DNA of 11,155 nt from Bacteroidota bacterium (lineage in GTDB: Bacteria; Bacteroidota; Bacteroidia; Chitinophagales; Chitinophagaceae), in NCBI GenBank assembly GCA_947441205.1, contig CANETM010000032.1:1-11155 (forward strand), given 5' to 3'. Of this stretch, positions 1-6,600 are shown one piece after another. The notes beneath the pieces were generated by a model that saw only the letters and a list, made by a program, of their open reading frames with translations, made no database searches and was not told the origin of the DNA. Within the stretch, counting starts at the first letter, position 1. Every line of letters begins with the position of its first letter. Position numbers and translations under genes: made by a program.

Positions 1-1334
1 ACTAATGATTTTATACATAACATTAAACGACTAAGTTCACCACCACTGGCAACTTTACGTATAGGTTCAAAGCGATTGGTATTGTTAGCATCAAAAAGAA
101 TATCAATTTTATCCTGTCCAAATAAATTATAAGGTATGGACTCAATAGTCACTTTTATTTTAGCATTAGGCATACCAACCTGATTTAATAATTGATTCAC
201 ATTTTTTATAAATGGATCAACCAGTTTTGATCTTTTTTCCGATATTGTTTTTGCAAGAGATTTTATCTTGTTCAATTGTTCTGCAACTTGCTTAGTTAAA
301 GTTGCAATATGTTCGTCTAAGTTTAATACAGCTTCTAATTCTTTTTCAAGGTTAGATTGAATAGTAAGCAATTCGGTTGTACTGGTAACCTTATGTTTTT
401 TTTGTAAGCTATAACCTTGTGAGAGTCTATCTTGAAGGGTTACAATTTTGTTTTCATCAAAATCAATTTTATCCTGCCAAATGGTTAATTCACTTGAAAT
501 GTCTGCTAATTCAATTTGCGCCGCCTTAATACGCAATAGTAATTCCTCGAAACTAGGTTGCCACTTCACAATGGATTCAAGAGTGTTCCCGATTTGTTTT
601 AATTGCTGTACAATGGGATTGTCTGAATTTTCTAATTGTTTTACGCTTTGGTCAATCTGTGATTTTATTTGTGCAGCATTTTCTAAAAACTTCAATTCTT
701 TTTCAATATCTTCTAATTCGTTTTCTTGTAAGTTTAAAGCTAATAATTCATCCAATAAATATTTGTTATAGCTTTCTGTTTTATCAAAAGCTTCTTTCTG
801 ACTAATCAACTCATTCAGTTCTTTTTCAGCTGCTTTCCATTGGTAGTATGCTTCCTGATAAAAAGCAACCTCTTTTTGCAAATTTGCTAAAGCGTCAATC
901 ACCGTTCGTTGAAAGTCACTGTCTCCTAAAGTCAACGTATCAAATTGTTGATGCAAATCAACCAGCTGACTGGTTAGTTGTTTTAATTCATTTAGGTTAA
1001 TAGGTGTGTCATTAATGAATGCCCTTGATTTACCTTGTGCGCTAATTTCTCTTCTTATAATAATTTCGTCTGTAAGGTCAATATCATTTGCCTCAAAAAA
1101 AGTAGTGTATTGTTTTTTATCGTTCAATTTAAAGGTCCCTTCAATAAAACATTTTTTCTCTGTATTTCTACAAACACTACTATCAGCTCGGTCCCCTAAT
1201 ATAAGTCCAAGGGCACCCATAATAATACTTTTTCCCGCACCTGTTTCACCAGTAATAACTGATAATTGTGAGGATAAGTCAATCATCAAATGATCGATTA
1301 AAATATAATTATGTATTTCTAATTTGTTTAACAT
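1..1334 (-). CDS. recN: DNA repair protein RecN, C-terminus cut off by the window edge
   Basis: RecN is an SMC-like ATPase that acts early in recombinational repair of double-strand breaks. My translation begins MLNKLEIHNYILIDHL and has a Walker A motif GETGAGKS at residues 29-36. A long charged, Gln/Leu-rich coiled-coil middle follows. Close to the window edge comes the ABC signature ASGGELSRLML. About 444 codons are present. The usual length is about 550, so the Walker B and D-loop part is missing because the window ends, not because the gene is broken. I chose the ATG at 1334 because it aligns with the MLxxLxIxNF start of the family. An in-frame ATG at 1352 would add only MYIAKA. The gene lies 35 nt behind the TPR gene on the same strand, with no hairpin between, so the two are probably cotranscribed. 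Confidence 0.95.
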   Translation of the reverse strand, partial: MLNKLEIHNYILIDHLMIDLSSQLSVITGETGAGKSIIMGALGLILGDRADSSVCRNTEKKCFIEGTFKLNDKKQYTTFFEANDIDLTDEIIIRREISAQGKSRAFINDTPINLNELKQLTSQLVDLHQQFDTLTLGDSDFQRTVIDALANLQKEVAFYQEAYYQWKAAEKELNELISQKEAFDKTESYNKYLLDELLALNLQENELEDIEKELKFLENAAQIKSQIDQSVKQLENSDNPIVQQLKQIGNTLESIVKWQPSFEELLLRIKAAQIELADISSELTIWQDKIDFDENKIVTLQDRLSQGYSLQKKHKVTSTTELLTIQSNLEKELEAVLNLDEHIATLTKQVAEQLNKIKSLAKTISEKRSKLVDPFIKNVNQLLNQVGMPNAKIKVTIESIPYNLFGQDKIDILFDANNTNRFEPIRKVASGGELSRLMLCIKSL

Positions 1335-1369
1335 CGCTTTCGCAATATACATTTTTATTTAAGATCTTA

Positions 1370-2860
1370 TTATTTAAGACAACGCTGAATTCCGGATTTT
1401 GCTTTTTGGTCTAATGAATTTTTAAAGGCATGGTCTTTCATTTCGATACAAATATTGTAAAACTCTATGGCCTTAGCATATTGTCCTTTATTTTCATAAA
1501 TATTGCCAGCTAATAAAGCAGCTTTAGCAGCAAAATATTCGGGTTGGTCACTTCCTTTTTCAATGGCTGATTTATAATATTTAATTGCATTTTCATGTTG
1601 TTCTAATAAGTCATAAATGCGACCTAATCTATATGCGAATTCTGTTTTATCTGCATCATTTTCAAAATCATTACTGGTTTTCCCATTTAAAACATTAATA
1701 GCTTGGGTTTGATAACCCCCATCACTTAATAAACGGGCCTTTAATAAAATTTGGTTTGGCCATGTTCCTTTTTTCGCATTTTGAAATGCTTGCTTGTCAG
1801 CATCTGTAATTTGATTACCAATTGTTAATACTTGTTTTCGATAAAAGTTTGCTTTATTCATATCGCCTTGCATATAAGCTATCCAGGAGAGTCGCTCATA
1901 GGCATCTTTAACATAGAAATTGCCTTTAAATGTTTGTATAAAATCAGTTAAAGATTTTTGTGCTTTGTCTAATTTAAGTTCATTAATATAGGCATAACCA
2001 AGCTCTAGGTTCCAAAAGGGTAAAGGCAAGTAATTTGAATTTGTTTCCAAATGTTGAATAACATTTAATGTCTTGCTTGATTGCTGATGGTTTAAATATA
2101 AATTAGCTGCCATATAGGCGTGCATATGATTTTTTTTGAAATCGTAGGCCATATTTTCAATAAAAGCGAATGTCTTTTTTTGATCCCCTTCAAAGTTCAT
2201 TAAAAGGTAAGGGTACACTAAAAGTGCTTCATTGCGACACCTATTACTATATGCATCCTTACTATTTATATATTTTAAAACTAAAGCATTACCATCACTA
2301 ATTTTTCCGTTTAAGCCCAGTATATTAACAATCCATTGATATCCTTTAGGGATTGTGCCAACAACAGTGGTGATGATGCCAAAATAAACGTCATTAGGAG
2401 AAAAATCGGGGTATGCTTTTTTATTATCTTTGATTATGAAATAAGCTTTCCTGAAATCCCAGGCGGCATCCCATGTTTTATCAAATCTGAAGGCGACTAT
2501 TGATTTATGTAAATGTGCAATACCAATACTAAATAAATAATAGGGTGAGTTTTTAGGTCCAGAAGAAAATAATTTAATTCTGTTTTCAAATTGCGGATAT
2601 AATCTTTGAAACTCGGCTTTATTCTCGTTTAAAAATAGTTCATAAAAATCAGCATAACTTTCTAGTAAGTCATTCACTAAATTCCCAGGATTATTTTTTC
2701 TTTCAATACTAATATTTTTTCTAGCCTCTGGAATTTTAAGTGATGTAATGGACTCGTAAATGAGTTGTGATTTTTCATTCCAAATATATTGCTTAGGCTG
2801 TGACCATAGGGAGGTGCTAGTGCAAAAAATGATACCTAAAATGAACAAAAACTTTGACAT
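1370..2860 (-). CDS. Secreted tetratricopeptide-repeat protein of unknown role
   Basis: This 496-residue protein begins with a clear Sec signal peptide: MSKF, a hydrophobic core to about residue 18, and likely cleavage after SLWS (residue 20). It is therefore probably periplasmic. Helical repeats fill the C-terminal half, with TPR-like units near residues 284-311 (LELGYAYINELKLDKAQKSL), 320-347, 408-437 (YRLGRIYDLLEQHENAIKYY) and 448-477 (ALLAGNIYENKGQYAKAIEF). The N-terminal half (about 60-250) looks helical too, with a segment at 158-190 (VYFGIITTVVGTIPKGYQWI, then LGLNGK) that distantly recalls the Iml2/TTC39 repeat proteins. I see no catalytic motif. TPR proteins normally mediate protein-protein contacts, and no partner can be named. 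It precedes recN in the same direction. The start is fixed by the signal peptide. Confidence 0.85.
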   Translation of the reverse strand: MSKFLFILGIIFCTSTSLWSQPKQYIWNEKSQLIYESITSLKIPEARKNISIERKNNPGNLVNDLLESYADFYELFLNENKAEFQRLYPQFENRIKLFSSGPKNSPYYLFSIGIAHLHKSIVAFRFDKTWDAAWDFRKAYFIIKDNKKAYPDFSPNDVYFGIITTVVGTIPKGYQWIVNILGLNGKISDGNALVLKYINSKDAYSNRCRNEALLVYPYLLMNFEGDQKKTFAFIENMAYDFKKNHMHAYMAANLYLNHQQSSKTLNVIQHLETNSNYLPLPFWNLELGYAYINELKLDKAQKSLTDFIQTFKGNFYVKDAYERLSWIAYMQGDMNKANFYRKQVLTIGNQITDADKQAFQNAKKGTWPNQILLKARLLSDGGYQTQAINVLNGKTSNDFENDADKTEFAYRLGRIYDLLEQHENAIKYYKSAIEKGSDQPEYFAAKAALLAGNIYENKGQYAKAIEFYNICIEMKDHAFKNSLDQKAKSGIQRCLK

Positions 2861-2902
2861 GATTGTAAAAATAAAGAAAGGGTAGCTGTTGTGCTACCCT
2901 TT
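2861..2902 (-). terminator. Rho-independent terminator-like hairpin just before the TPR gene
   Basis: A perfect 10-bp stem (AAAGGGTAGC at 2877-2886 with GCTACCCTTT at 2893-2902) closes a 6-nt loop. Read on the minus strand it is followed by a T-rich tail (CTTTATTTTTA), so it fits termination of the zinc-ribbon gene's transcript. Only 16 nt separate the stem from the TPR start codon. It may therefore also act as an attenuator or leader hairpin for the TPR-recN pair. Confidence 0.8.
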
Positions 2903-2932
2903 AAGGAAATATTTTTAAGAAATTTTGGAAAT

Positions 2933-3063
2933 TTACTTCTTCTTGACATCGACTGCGATTACTTTTTTTTCGCATCAGAAGCGATTACTTCTTCTTGACA
3001 TCGACTGCGATTACTTTTTTTTCGTATCAGAAGCGATTTACTTCTTCTTGACATCGACTGCTG
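2933..3063. repeat. Tandem array of 26-bp modules copied from a gene's 3' end
   Basis: Five modules lie head to tail: A (2933-2958), B (2959-2984), A (2985-3010), B (3011-3036), one extra T (3037), then A (3038-3063), which is the true end of the zinc-ribbon gene. The A copies match exactly over at least 23 bp, and the last diverges where it enters the gene. The two B copies differ at one base. A and B agree at about 18 of 26 positions. On the minus strand A reads AVDVKKK-stop, and B reads ASDAKKK-stop or ASDTKKK-stop. Because 26 is not a multiple of three, each copy sits in a different frame. This looks like repeated duplication of the C-terminal coding end. Confidence 0.9.
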
Positions 3064-3799
3064 TCGCAGCCTCTTCTTCCACTAAAATTCTACCGCAGTT
3101 TTCACATACGATTATTTTTTTGTGCAAGCGAATTTCACTTTGACGTTGAGGAGGGATTGAGTTAAAACAACCACCACATGCGTCTCTTTCAACTGTTACT
3201 ACAGCTAGTCCATTGTGGTAACTGTTACGGATACGATCATAGCTAAATAATAAACGCTCATCGATATGTGACCTAGCTTCTTCGCTTTTAACTCTTAATT
3301 CCTTTTCTTCAATTTCAGTATCAGCAATGATTTTTTCTAATTCTTCTTTTTTATGGTTTAATACACCATCTTTAACTGAAATAGTTTTTTTAGCTGCCTC
3401 CAAAGTCTTTACCTTTTCAGCTAATTCTTCGTTAGCATCACGGATATGTTTTTCACAAAGTTTAATTTCTAAACCTTGCATTTCAATTTCCTTATTGATT
3501 GCTTCAAATTCACGATTGTTTTTAACGTTATCGCTTTGTTGCTCGTATTTAGCAAGTAAAGCTTCACTTTCTTTAATCGACGCTTTTTTAATTTCGATAA
3601 ATTCAGTGATACCGTTAATTTCTTCTTCAATTCTAGTTTGTCTGTTGACTAAACCTTGAACTTCGTCTTCCAAATCTTTTACTTCCATTGGTAATTCACC
3701 ACGAAGTATTTCAATTTGATCGATACTACTATCAACTGTTTGAAGTTTGTAAAGATTTACTAATTTTTCTGCTACTGAAAAGTCTTTGACTGATGCCAT
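3038..3799 (-). CDS. Coiled-coil protein with C-terminal C4 zinc ribbon (COG1579 family)
   Basis: Residues about 10-195 of this 253-residue protein form a long charged coiled coil. It includes NVKNNREFEAINKEIE (91-106), a segment typical of the COG1579/zf-RING_7 family. The C-terminus holds a zinc ribbon with two CxxC knuckles: CGGC at 208-211 and CENC at 232-235. The family is widespread and often described as putatively nucleic-acid binding, but its role is not settled. The gene starts 9 nt after the Nif3-family gene ends, so the two are almost certainly cotranscribed, a pairing common in Bacteroidota. The last residues (AVDVKKK) are repeated downstream in an array of stop-containing modules. 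The acidic/alanine segment just before them (EEEAATA) looks like a fast-changing tail. Confidence 0.92.
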   Translation of the reverse strand: MASVKDFSVAEKLVNLYKLQTVDSSIDQIEILRGELPMEVKDLEDEVQGLVNRQTRIEEEINGITEFIEIKKASIKESEALLAKYEQQSDNVKNNREFEAINKEIEMQGLEIKLCEKHIRDANEELAEKVKTLEAAKKTISVKDGVLNHKKEELEKIIADTEIEEKELRVKSEEARSHIDERLLFSYDRIRNSYHNGLAVVTVERDACGGCFNSIPPQRQSEIRLHKKIIVCENCGRILVEEEAATAVDVKKK

Positions 3800-3808
3800 A
3801 TTTCAAGT

Positions 3809-4609
3809 TTATTTAAGATATGTTATAGGTTGTGTACACACCAAGGATTGGAGGACGGCAAAGGTAGGGAATTTACCCGTTAAATAAGCAACAATTAGCT
3901 CCGAAACCCATTGTTCACTTTCTCCGTGACCTATATCAACTAGTAAAAGCTTCCCATCGGCCTCAAAAAAGTCATGGTATTTAAGGTCACTGGTGATAAA
4001 GCAGTCTATATTTTGGACTATTGCTGTTTGAGTTAAAAAACTACCGGAGCCTCCACATAAAGCTATGTTTTTCAATCGCTTACCTGTTAGAGGGGTATGT
4101 TTAAGTACCGATAAATTAAAGGTTTTTTTTATCCAATTTAGAAAATCAGCTTCCTCCATTTCTTTAGGTAAGGTTCCTTTTAAACCTGAACCTACAGGAT
4201 AGCCATTTTTGTCATTTATCCCAGGCTTTTGGGCTAATATTTGCCTATTTTCTAAGTTTAGGCGATCAGCTAGGGTGCTGTTCACCCCATTCAGTATACT
4301 ATCTAAGTTAGTATGAATGGCATATAAGGCTATATTATGTTGAATTGCTTTTAATACTGTTCTGGCTACATAGCTATTTTCGTCAAATTGCTTTATACCC
4401 TTGAAAATAATGGGGTGATGGCTTACGATAAGGTTGCATCCTTTTTCAATTGCTTCGTCAATTACCGCTTCAGTGCAATCCAAGGAGCACAAAACGCCAG
4501 AACAAAGGGTGCCGGGATTGCCAACAATGAGTCCACAATTATCGTAATCTTCTTGGAAGGATAAAGGTGCCCAATTTTCTAATGCTTCAGTGATTTGTCC
4601 AATTTGCAT
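3809..4609 (-). CDS. Nif3-like dinuclear metal-centre protein
   Basis: This 266-residue protein belongs to the Nif3/YbgI/YqfO family, often labelled 'GTP cyclohydrolase I type 2'. Its members form toroidal hexamers with a two-metal site in each subunit, and their biochemical function is unresolved. Expected metal-site motifs are visible: SHHP at 63-66, HTNLD at 99-103 and DIGHGESE at 225-232. CGGSG (185-189) and TSDLKYHD (206-213) are also typical. The length matches the short form (E. coli YbgI is about 247 residues) and leaves no room for the CutA-like domain inserted in many Bacteroidota and Firmicutes homologues. It is the first gene of an operon with the zinc-ribbon gene, and is divergent from the photolyase across 128 nt. 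Confidence 0.92.
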   Translation of the reverse strand: MQIGQITEALENWAPLSFQEDYDNCGLIVGNPGTLCSGVLCSLDCTEAVIDEAIEKGCNLIVSHHPIIFKGIKQFDENSYVARTVLKAIQHNIALYAIHTNLDSILNGVNSTLADRLNLENRQILAQKPGINDKNGYPVGSGLKGTLPKEMEEADFLNWIKKTFNLSVLKHTPLTGKRLKNIALCGGSGSFLTQTAIVQNIDCFITSDLKYHDFFEADGKLLLVDIGHGESEQWVSELIVAYLTGKFPTFAVLQSLVCTQPITYLK

Positions 4610-4737
4610 GAGGCTAAATTAAATATAATGTCCTTTATGAAGAACTATTTTATGTTAATATTGTTTAATTAGTGATGGTTTGCTTAAGGAGCCCATTTTA
4701 TTAAATAACTAATTTGCTTAAATATCAGTTTTAATTT

Positions 4738-6057
4738 ATGAAGGATACCATTTTTATTTTTTGGTTCAGAAGGGATTTGCGTTTGGAAGACAATGTAGGA
4801 CTATACCATGCATTGTATCAAGCGAAGCAAAAAGGGTATAAAGTTTTACCGCTTTTTATTTTTGATAAAACCATTTTGGATAAGTTAGAAGATAAAAATG
4901 ACCGACGAGTTGATTTTATTCATAGGACTATTATGAATATGCAGTCCGAACTTGTTGAGAAAGGGAAATCTATTTGGATTGAACATGATCAACCCATAAA
5001 TGTTTTCAATACATACCTAAAAAAATATAAAATAGCAGGGGTTTATATTAATCATGATTATGAACCACTTGCCATTGAGCGTGATGATCAAATAAAAAGC
5101 TTACTTGAAAAAAATAATATTGAATTTCACAGCTTCAAGGATCAAGTTATTTTTGAAAAAGACGAAGTGATAAAAGATGATGGGAAGCCTTATACCGTTT
5201 ATACACCATTTGCAAATAAATGGCGAACTTATTGGGCAGGTCATGTTCCTAAAATACATCCTTCCATTAAGCTAATGGATTATTTTATAGATAGTAAACC
5301 ATTGCCAATTCCTAGTTTAAAGCAAATGGGATTTAATACAACTGATTTAACGGTGCCACCCATTCAATGGGATGCCAACTTGGTTAAAAAATATACCGAT
5401 CAACGAAATTTTCCTGCCATCAAAGGAACCACACAATTGAGTGTGCATTTGCGTTTTGGCACTATATCGGTTCGACAATTAGCGTTAGCCACGCAAACGA
5501 TAAATAGTACATTTTTCAATGAATTAATATGGCGTGATTTTTACCATATGATACTTTGGCATTTCCCTCAGGTTGGAAAAGGAAAGTCATTTAAAGCACA
5601 ATATGATTTTATTGAATGGAGAAATAATGAAAAAGAATTTCAGGCATGGTGTGATGGACAGACTGGTTATCCTATTGTGGATGCAGGCATGCGTGAATTG
5701 AACACGACAGGTTTTATGCATAACAGAGTTCGTATGATTGTTGCTAGTTTTTTGACCAAGCATTTATTAATTGATTGGCGTTGGGGCGAAGGCTATTTTG
5801 CACAAAAATTATTAGACTTTGATTTAGCAGCAAACAATGGAGGTTGGCAGTGGGCTAGTGGCAGCGGCTGTGATGCTGCACCTTATTTTAGGGTATTTAA
5901 TCCACGATTGCAGACGGAGAAATTTGATAAGGAATTAAAATATATACGCAAGTGGATTCCTGAATTGGATTCACTAAGTTATCCTAAGCCTATTGTCGTA
6001 CATGAAGAAGCGAGGGTGCGTGTATTAGCAGCTTATGCAAAGGCGTTGAAGCCTTAA
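4738..6057 (+). CDS. phrB: Deoxyribodipyrimidine photolyase, class I-like
   Basis: A flavoenzyme that uses light to split cyclobutane pyrimidine dimers in DNA. The N-terminal alpha/beta antenna domain begins IFWFRRDLRLEDN (7-19), and the helical FAD domain fills the C-terminal half. With a constant offset of 12 from E. coli PhrB I can place the tryptophan electron chain (W294, W347, W370), the dimer-contacting W265 and W372, E262, MHNR with N329, and N366 near the flavin. The last motif is WQWASGSGCDAAPYFR. All key residues are present, so it should be active. It is shorter than E. coli PhrB (439 against about 472 residues), mainly from a loss of roughly 19 residues between KWIPEL and YPKPIV. 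The antenna cofactor cannot be told. A 6-4 photolyase or cryptochrome is less likely. Confidence 0.93.
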   Translation: MKDTIFIFWFRRDLRLEDNVGLYHALYQAKQKGYKVLPLFIFDKTILDKLEDKNDRRVDFIHRTIMNMQSELVEKGKSIWIEHDQPINVFNTYLKKYKIAGVYINHDYEPLAIERDDQIKSLLEKNNIEFHSFKDQVIFEKDEVIKDDGKPYTVYTPFANKWRTYWAGHVPKIHPSIKLMDYFIDSKPLPIPSLKQMGFNTTDLTVPPIQWDANLVKKYTDQRNFPAIKGTTQLSVHLRFGTISVRQLALATQTINSTFFNELIWRDFYHMILWHFPQVGKGKSFKAQYDFIEWRNNEKEFQAWCDGQTGYPIVDAGMRELNTTGFMHNRVRMIVASFLTKHLLIDWRWGEGYFAQKLLDFDLAANNGGWQWASGSGCDAAPYFRVFNPRLQTEKFDKELKYIRKWIPELDSLSYPKPIVVHEEARVRVLAAYAKALKP

Positions 6058-6061
6058 TTTA

Positions 6062-6116
6062 AAATATTGCATATTAATAAATAATTTAAATAACAATTTA
6101 TTAATATGCAATATTT
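6062..6116. terminator. Perfect 21-bp AT-rich inverted repeat behind the photolyase
   Basis: Two exactly complementary 21-nt arms (6062-6082 and 6096-6116) flank a 13-nt loop. The arms contain only two G/C positions each, in the TTGC/GCAA part. The right arm runs into a T-rich tract (ATTTATTTATATAATTTTTT). It starts four bases after the photolyase stop, so termination of that transcript is the simplest reading. The arms are longer than an ordinary terminator needs. Confidence 0.7.
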
Positions 6117-6204
6117 ATTTATATAATTTTTTCATAAATTGTGTATAATCGGAGTTTGCTGAAAATCCTATAATAAAAGAGTAAGCAATTTAAAAAAACA
6201 TATT

Positions 6205-6486
6205 ATGAAAAAATTAATCCTTTGCGCTTTTGTTGCTTTGTCAATGACTAGTTGCGCAGTTACAATGCCAATTACTGCTACTAGTAATTCAGTAAAAGAA
6301 GCTGACAAAACTGGTGTTTCTAAAGCAACGGTATTATTTGGTATTTTACCTTTAGGTGGCGATGCTTCTGTTATTGCAGCAGCTAAAAATGGCAACATTG
6401 ATAAAATTGCTACAGTAGATCTAAAGACTACCAATTTTTTAAATATACTTGTAACTTATGAAACTAAAGTAACAGGTCATAAATAA
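6205..6486 (+). CDS. Small TRL-like lipoprotein
   Basis: This 93-residue protein has a lipoprotein signal: MKKL, a hydrophobic stretch, then the lipobox SMTSC with the lipidated cysteine at 17. It should be anchored in the inner or outer membrane facing the periplasm. The mature part carries GDASVIAAAKNGNIDKIATVD (about 51-71). This resembles the TRL (tRNA-associated locus) protein family, whose pattern is GDAS-x-x-AA-K-x-G-x-x-K-I-x-T-V-D. TRL proteins have no known biochemical role. The 30-residue mature N-terminus (PITATSNSVKEADKTGVSK) also fits the family. The gene stands alone between two hairpins. No Shine-Dalgarno sequence is visible; the leader is A-rich, as usual in this phylum. The family call is from memory of the motif. 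Confidence 0.85.
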   Translation: MKKLILCAFVALSMTSCAVTMPITATSNSVKEADKTGVSKATVLFGILPLGGDASVIAAAKNGNIDKIATVDLKTTNFLNILVTYETKVTGHK

Positions 6487-6495
6487 AAATTAAAT

Positions 6496-6529
6496 AAAAA
6501 AGGAAGATTTTTTTCAATCTTCCTTTTTT
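6496..6529. terminator. Bidirectional terminator between the lipoprotein gene and mqnD
   Basis: A perfect 14-bp stem (6496-6509 with 6516-6529) closes a 6-nt loop TTTTTC. The core is GGAAGATT/AATCTTCC with an A-run on the left and a T-run on the right, giving a U-tract in either direction. It lies 10 nt after the lipoprotein stop and about 33 nt past the end of mqnD, which converges from the right, so it can serve both. Confidence 0.9.
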
Positions 6530-6559
6530 AAAATCAATGTTTCTGCAAAATAATTTCAT

Positions 6560-6600
6560 CCATTACACAATTAGAAAAACCTTTTCTAATTGTGTAATGG
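6560..6600. repeat. Perfect 19-bp fold-back covering the 3' end and stop codon of mqnD
   Basis: The arms 6560-6578 and 6582-6600 are exact reverse complements around a 3-nt loop (ACC). The structure contains the last 12 codons or so of mqnD and its stop codon at 6563-6565, so VFLIV-stop is coded by the mirror image of the preceding AITQLEK codons. It lacks a U-tract on the minus-strand side, so it is not a classical terminator, though it could stabilise the mRNA end. Confidence 0.9.

Noticed and set aside
448..1293. Plus-strand open frames of 107 and 95 codons in the recN region
   Set aside because: They are antisense to the clear recN reading frame with its Walker A and ABC signature motifs, and show only compositional hydrophobicity.
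2943..3052. Repeated TTGACA as sigma-70 -35 boxes
   Set aside because: The hexamer is simply part of each A module. No TATAAT lies at 17 nt, Bacteroidota use a different consensus, and no plus-strand gene follows.
2933..3063. CRISPR array or phage attachment-site interpretation of the repeats
   Set aside because: The modules are contiguous with no unique spacers, and no cas, integrase or tRNA gene is nearby. They match the 3' end of the adjacent gene.
2925..3143. Plus-strand open frame of 72 codons across the repeat array
   Set aside because: It is the antisense reading of the tail modules and the zinc-ribbon gene end. Its repeated YFFLTSTA segments come from the repeats, and it has no family resemblance.
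4610..4737. Divergent promoter pair between the Nif3 gene and the photolyase
   Set aside because: Promoters must lie here, but no full TAnnTTTG box is present on either strand. TAATTTG (4710-4716) lacks a base and has no -33 box at the right distance, so I do not annotate it.
6168..6434. Minus-strand open frame of 88 codons over the lipoprotein gene
   Set aside because: It is antisense to a gene with a signal peptide and lipobox, and it also runs through the gene's leader. No motif supports it.
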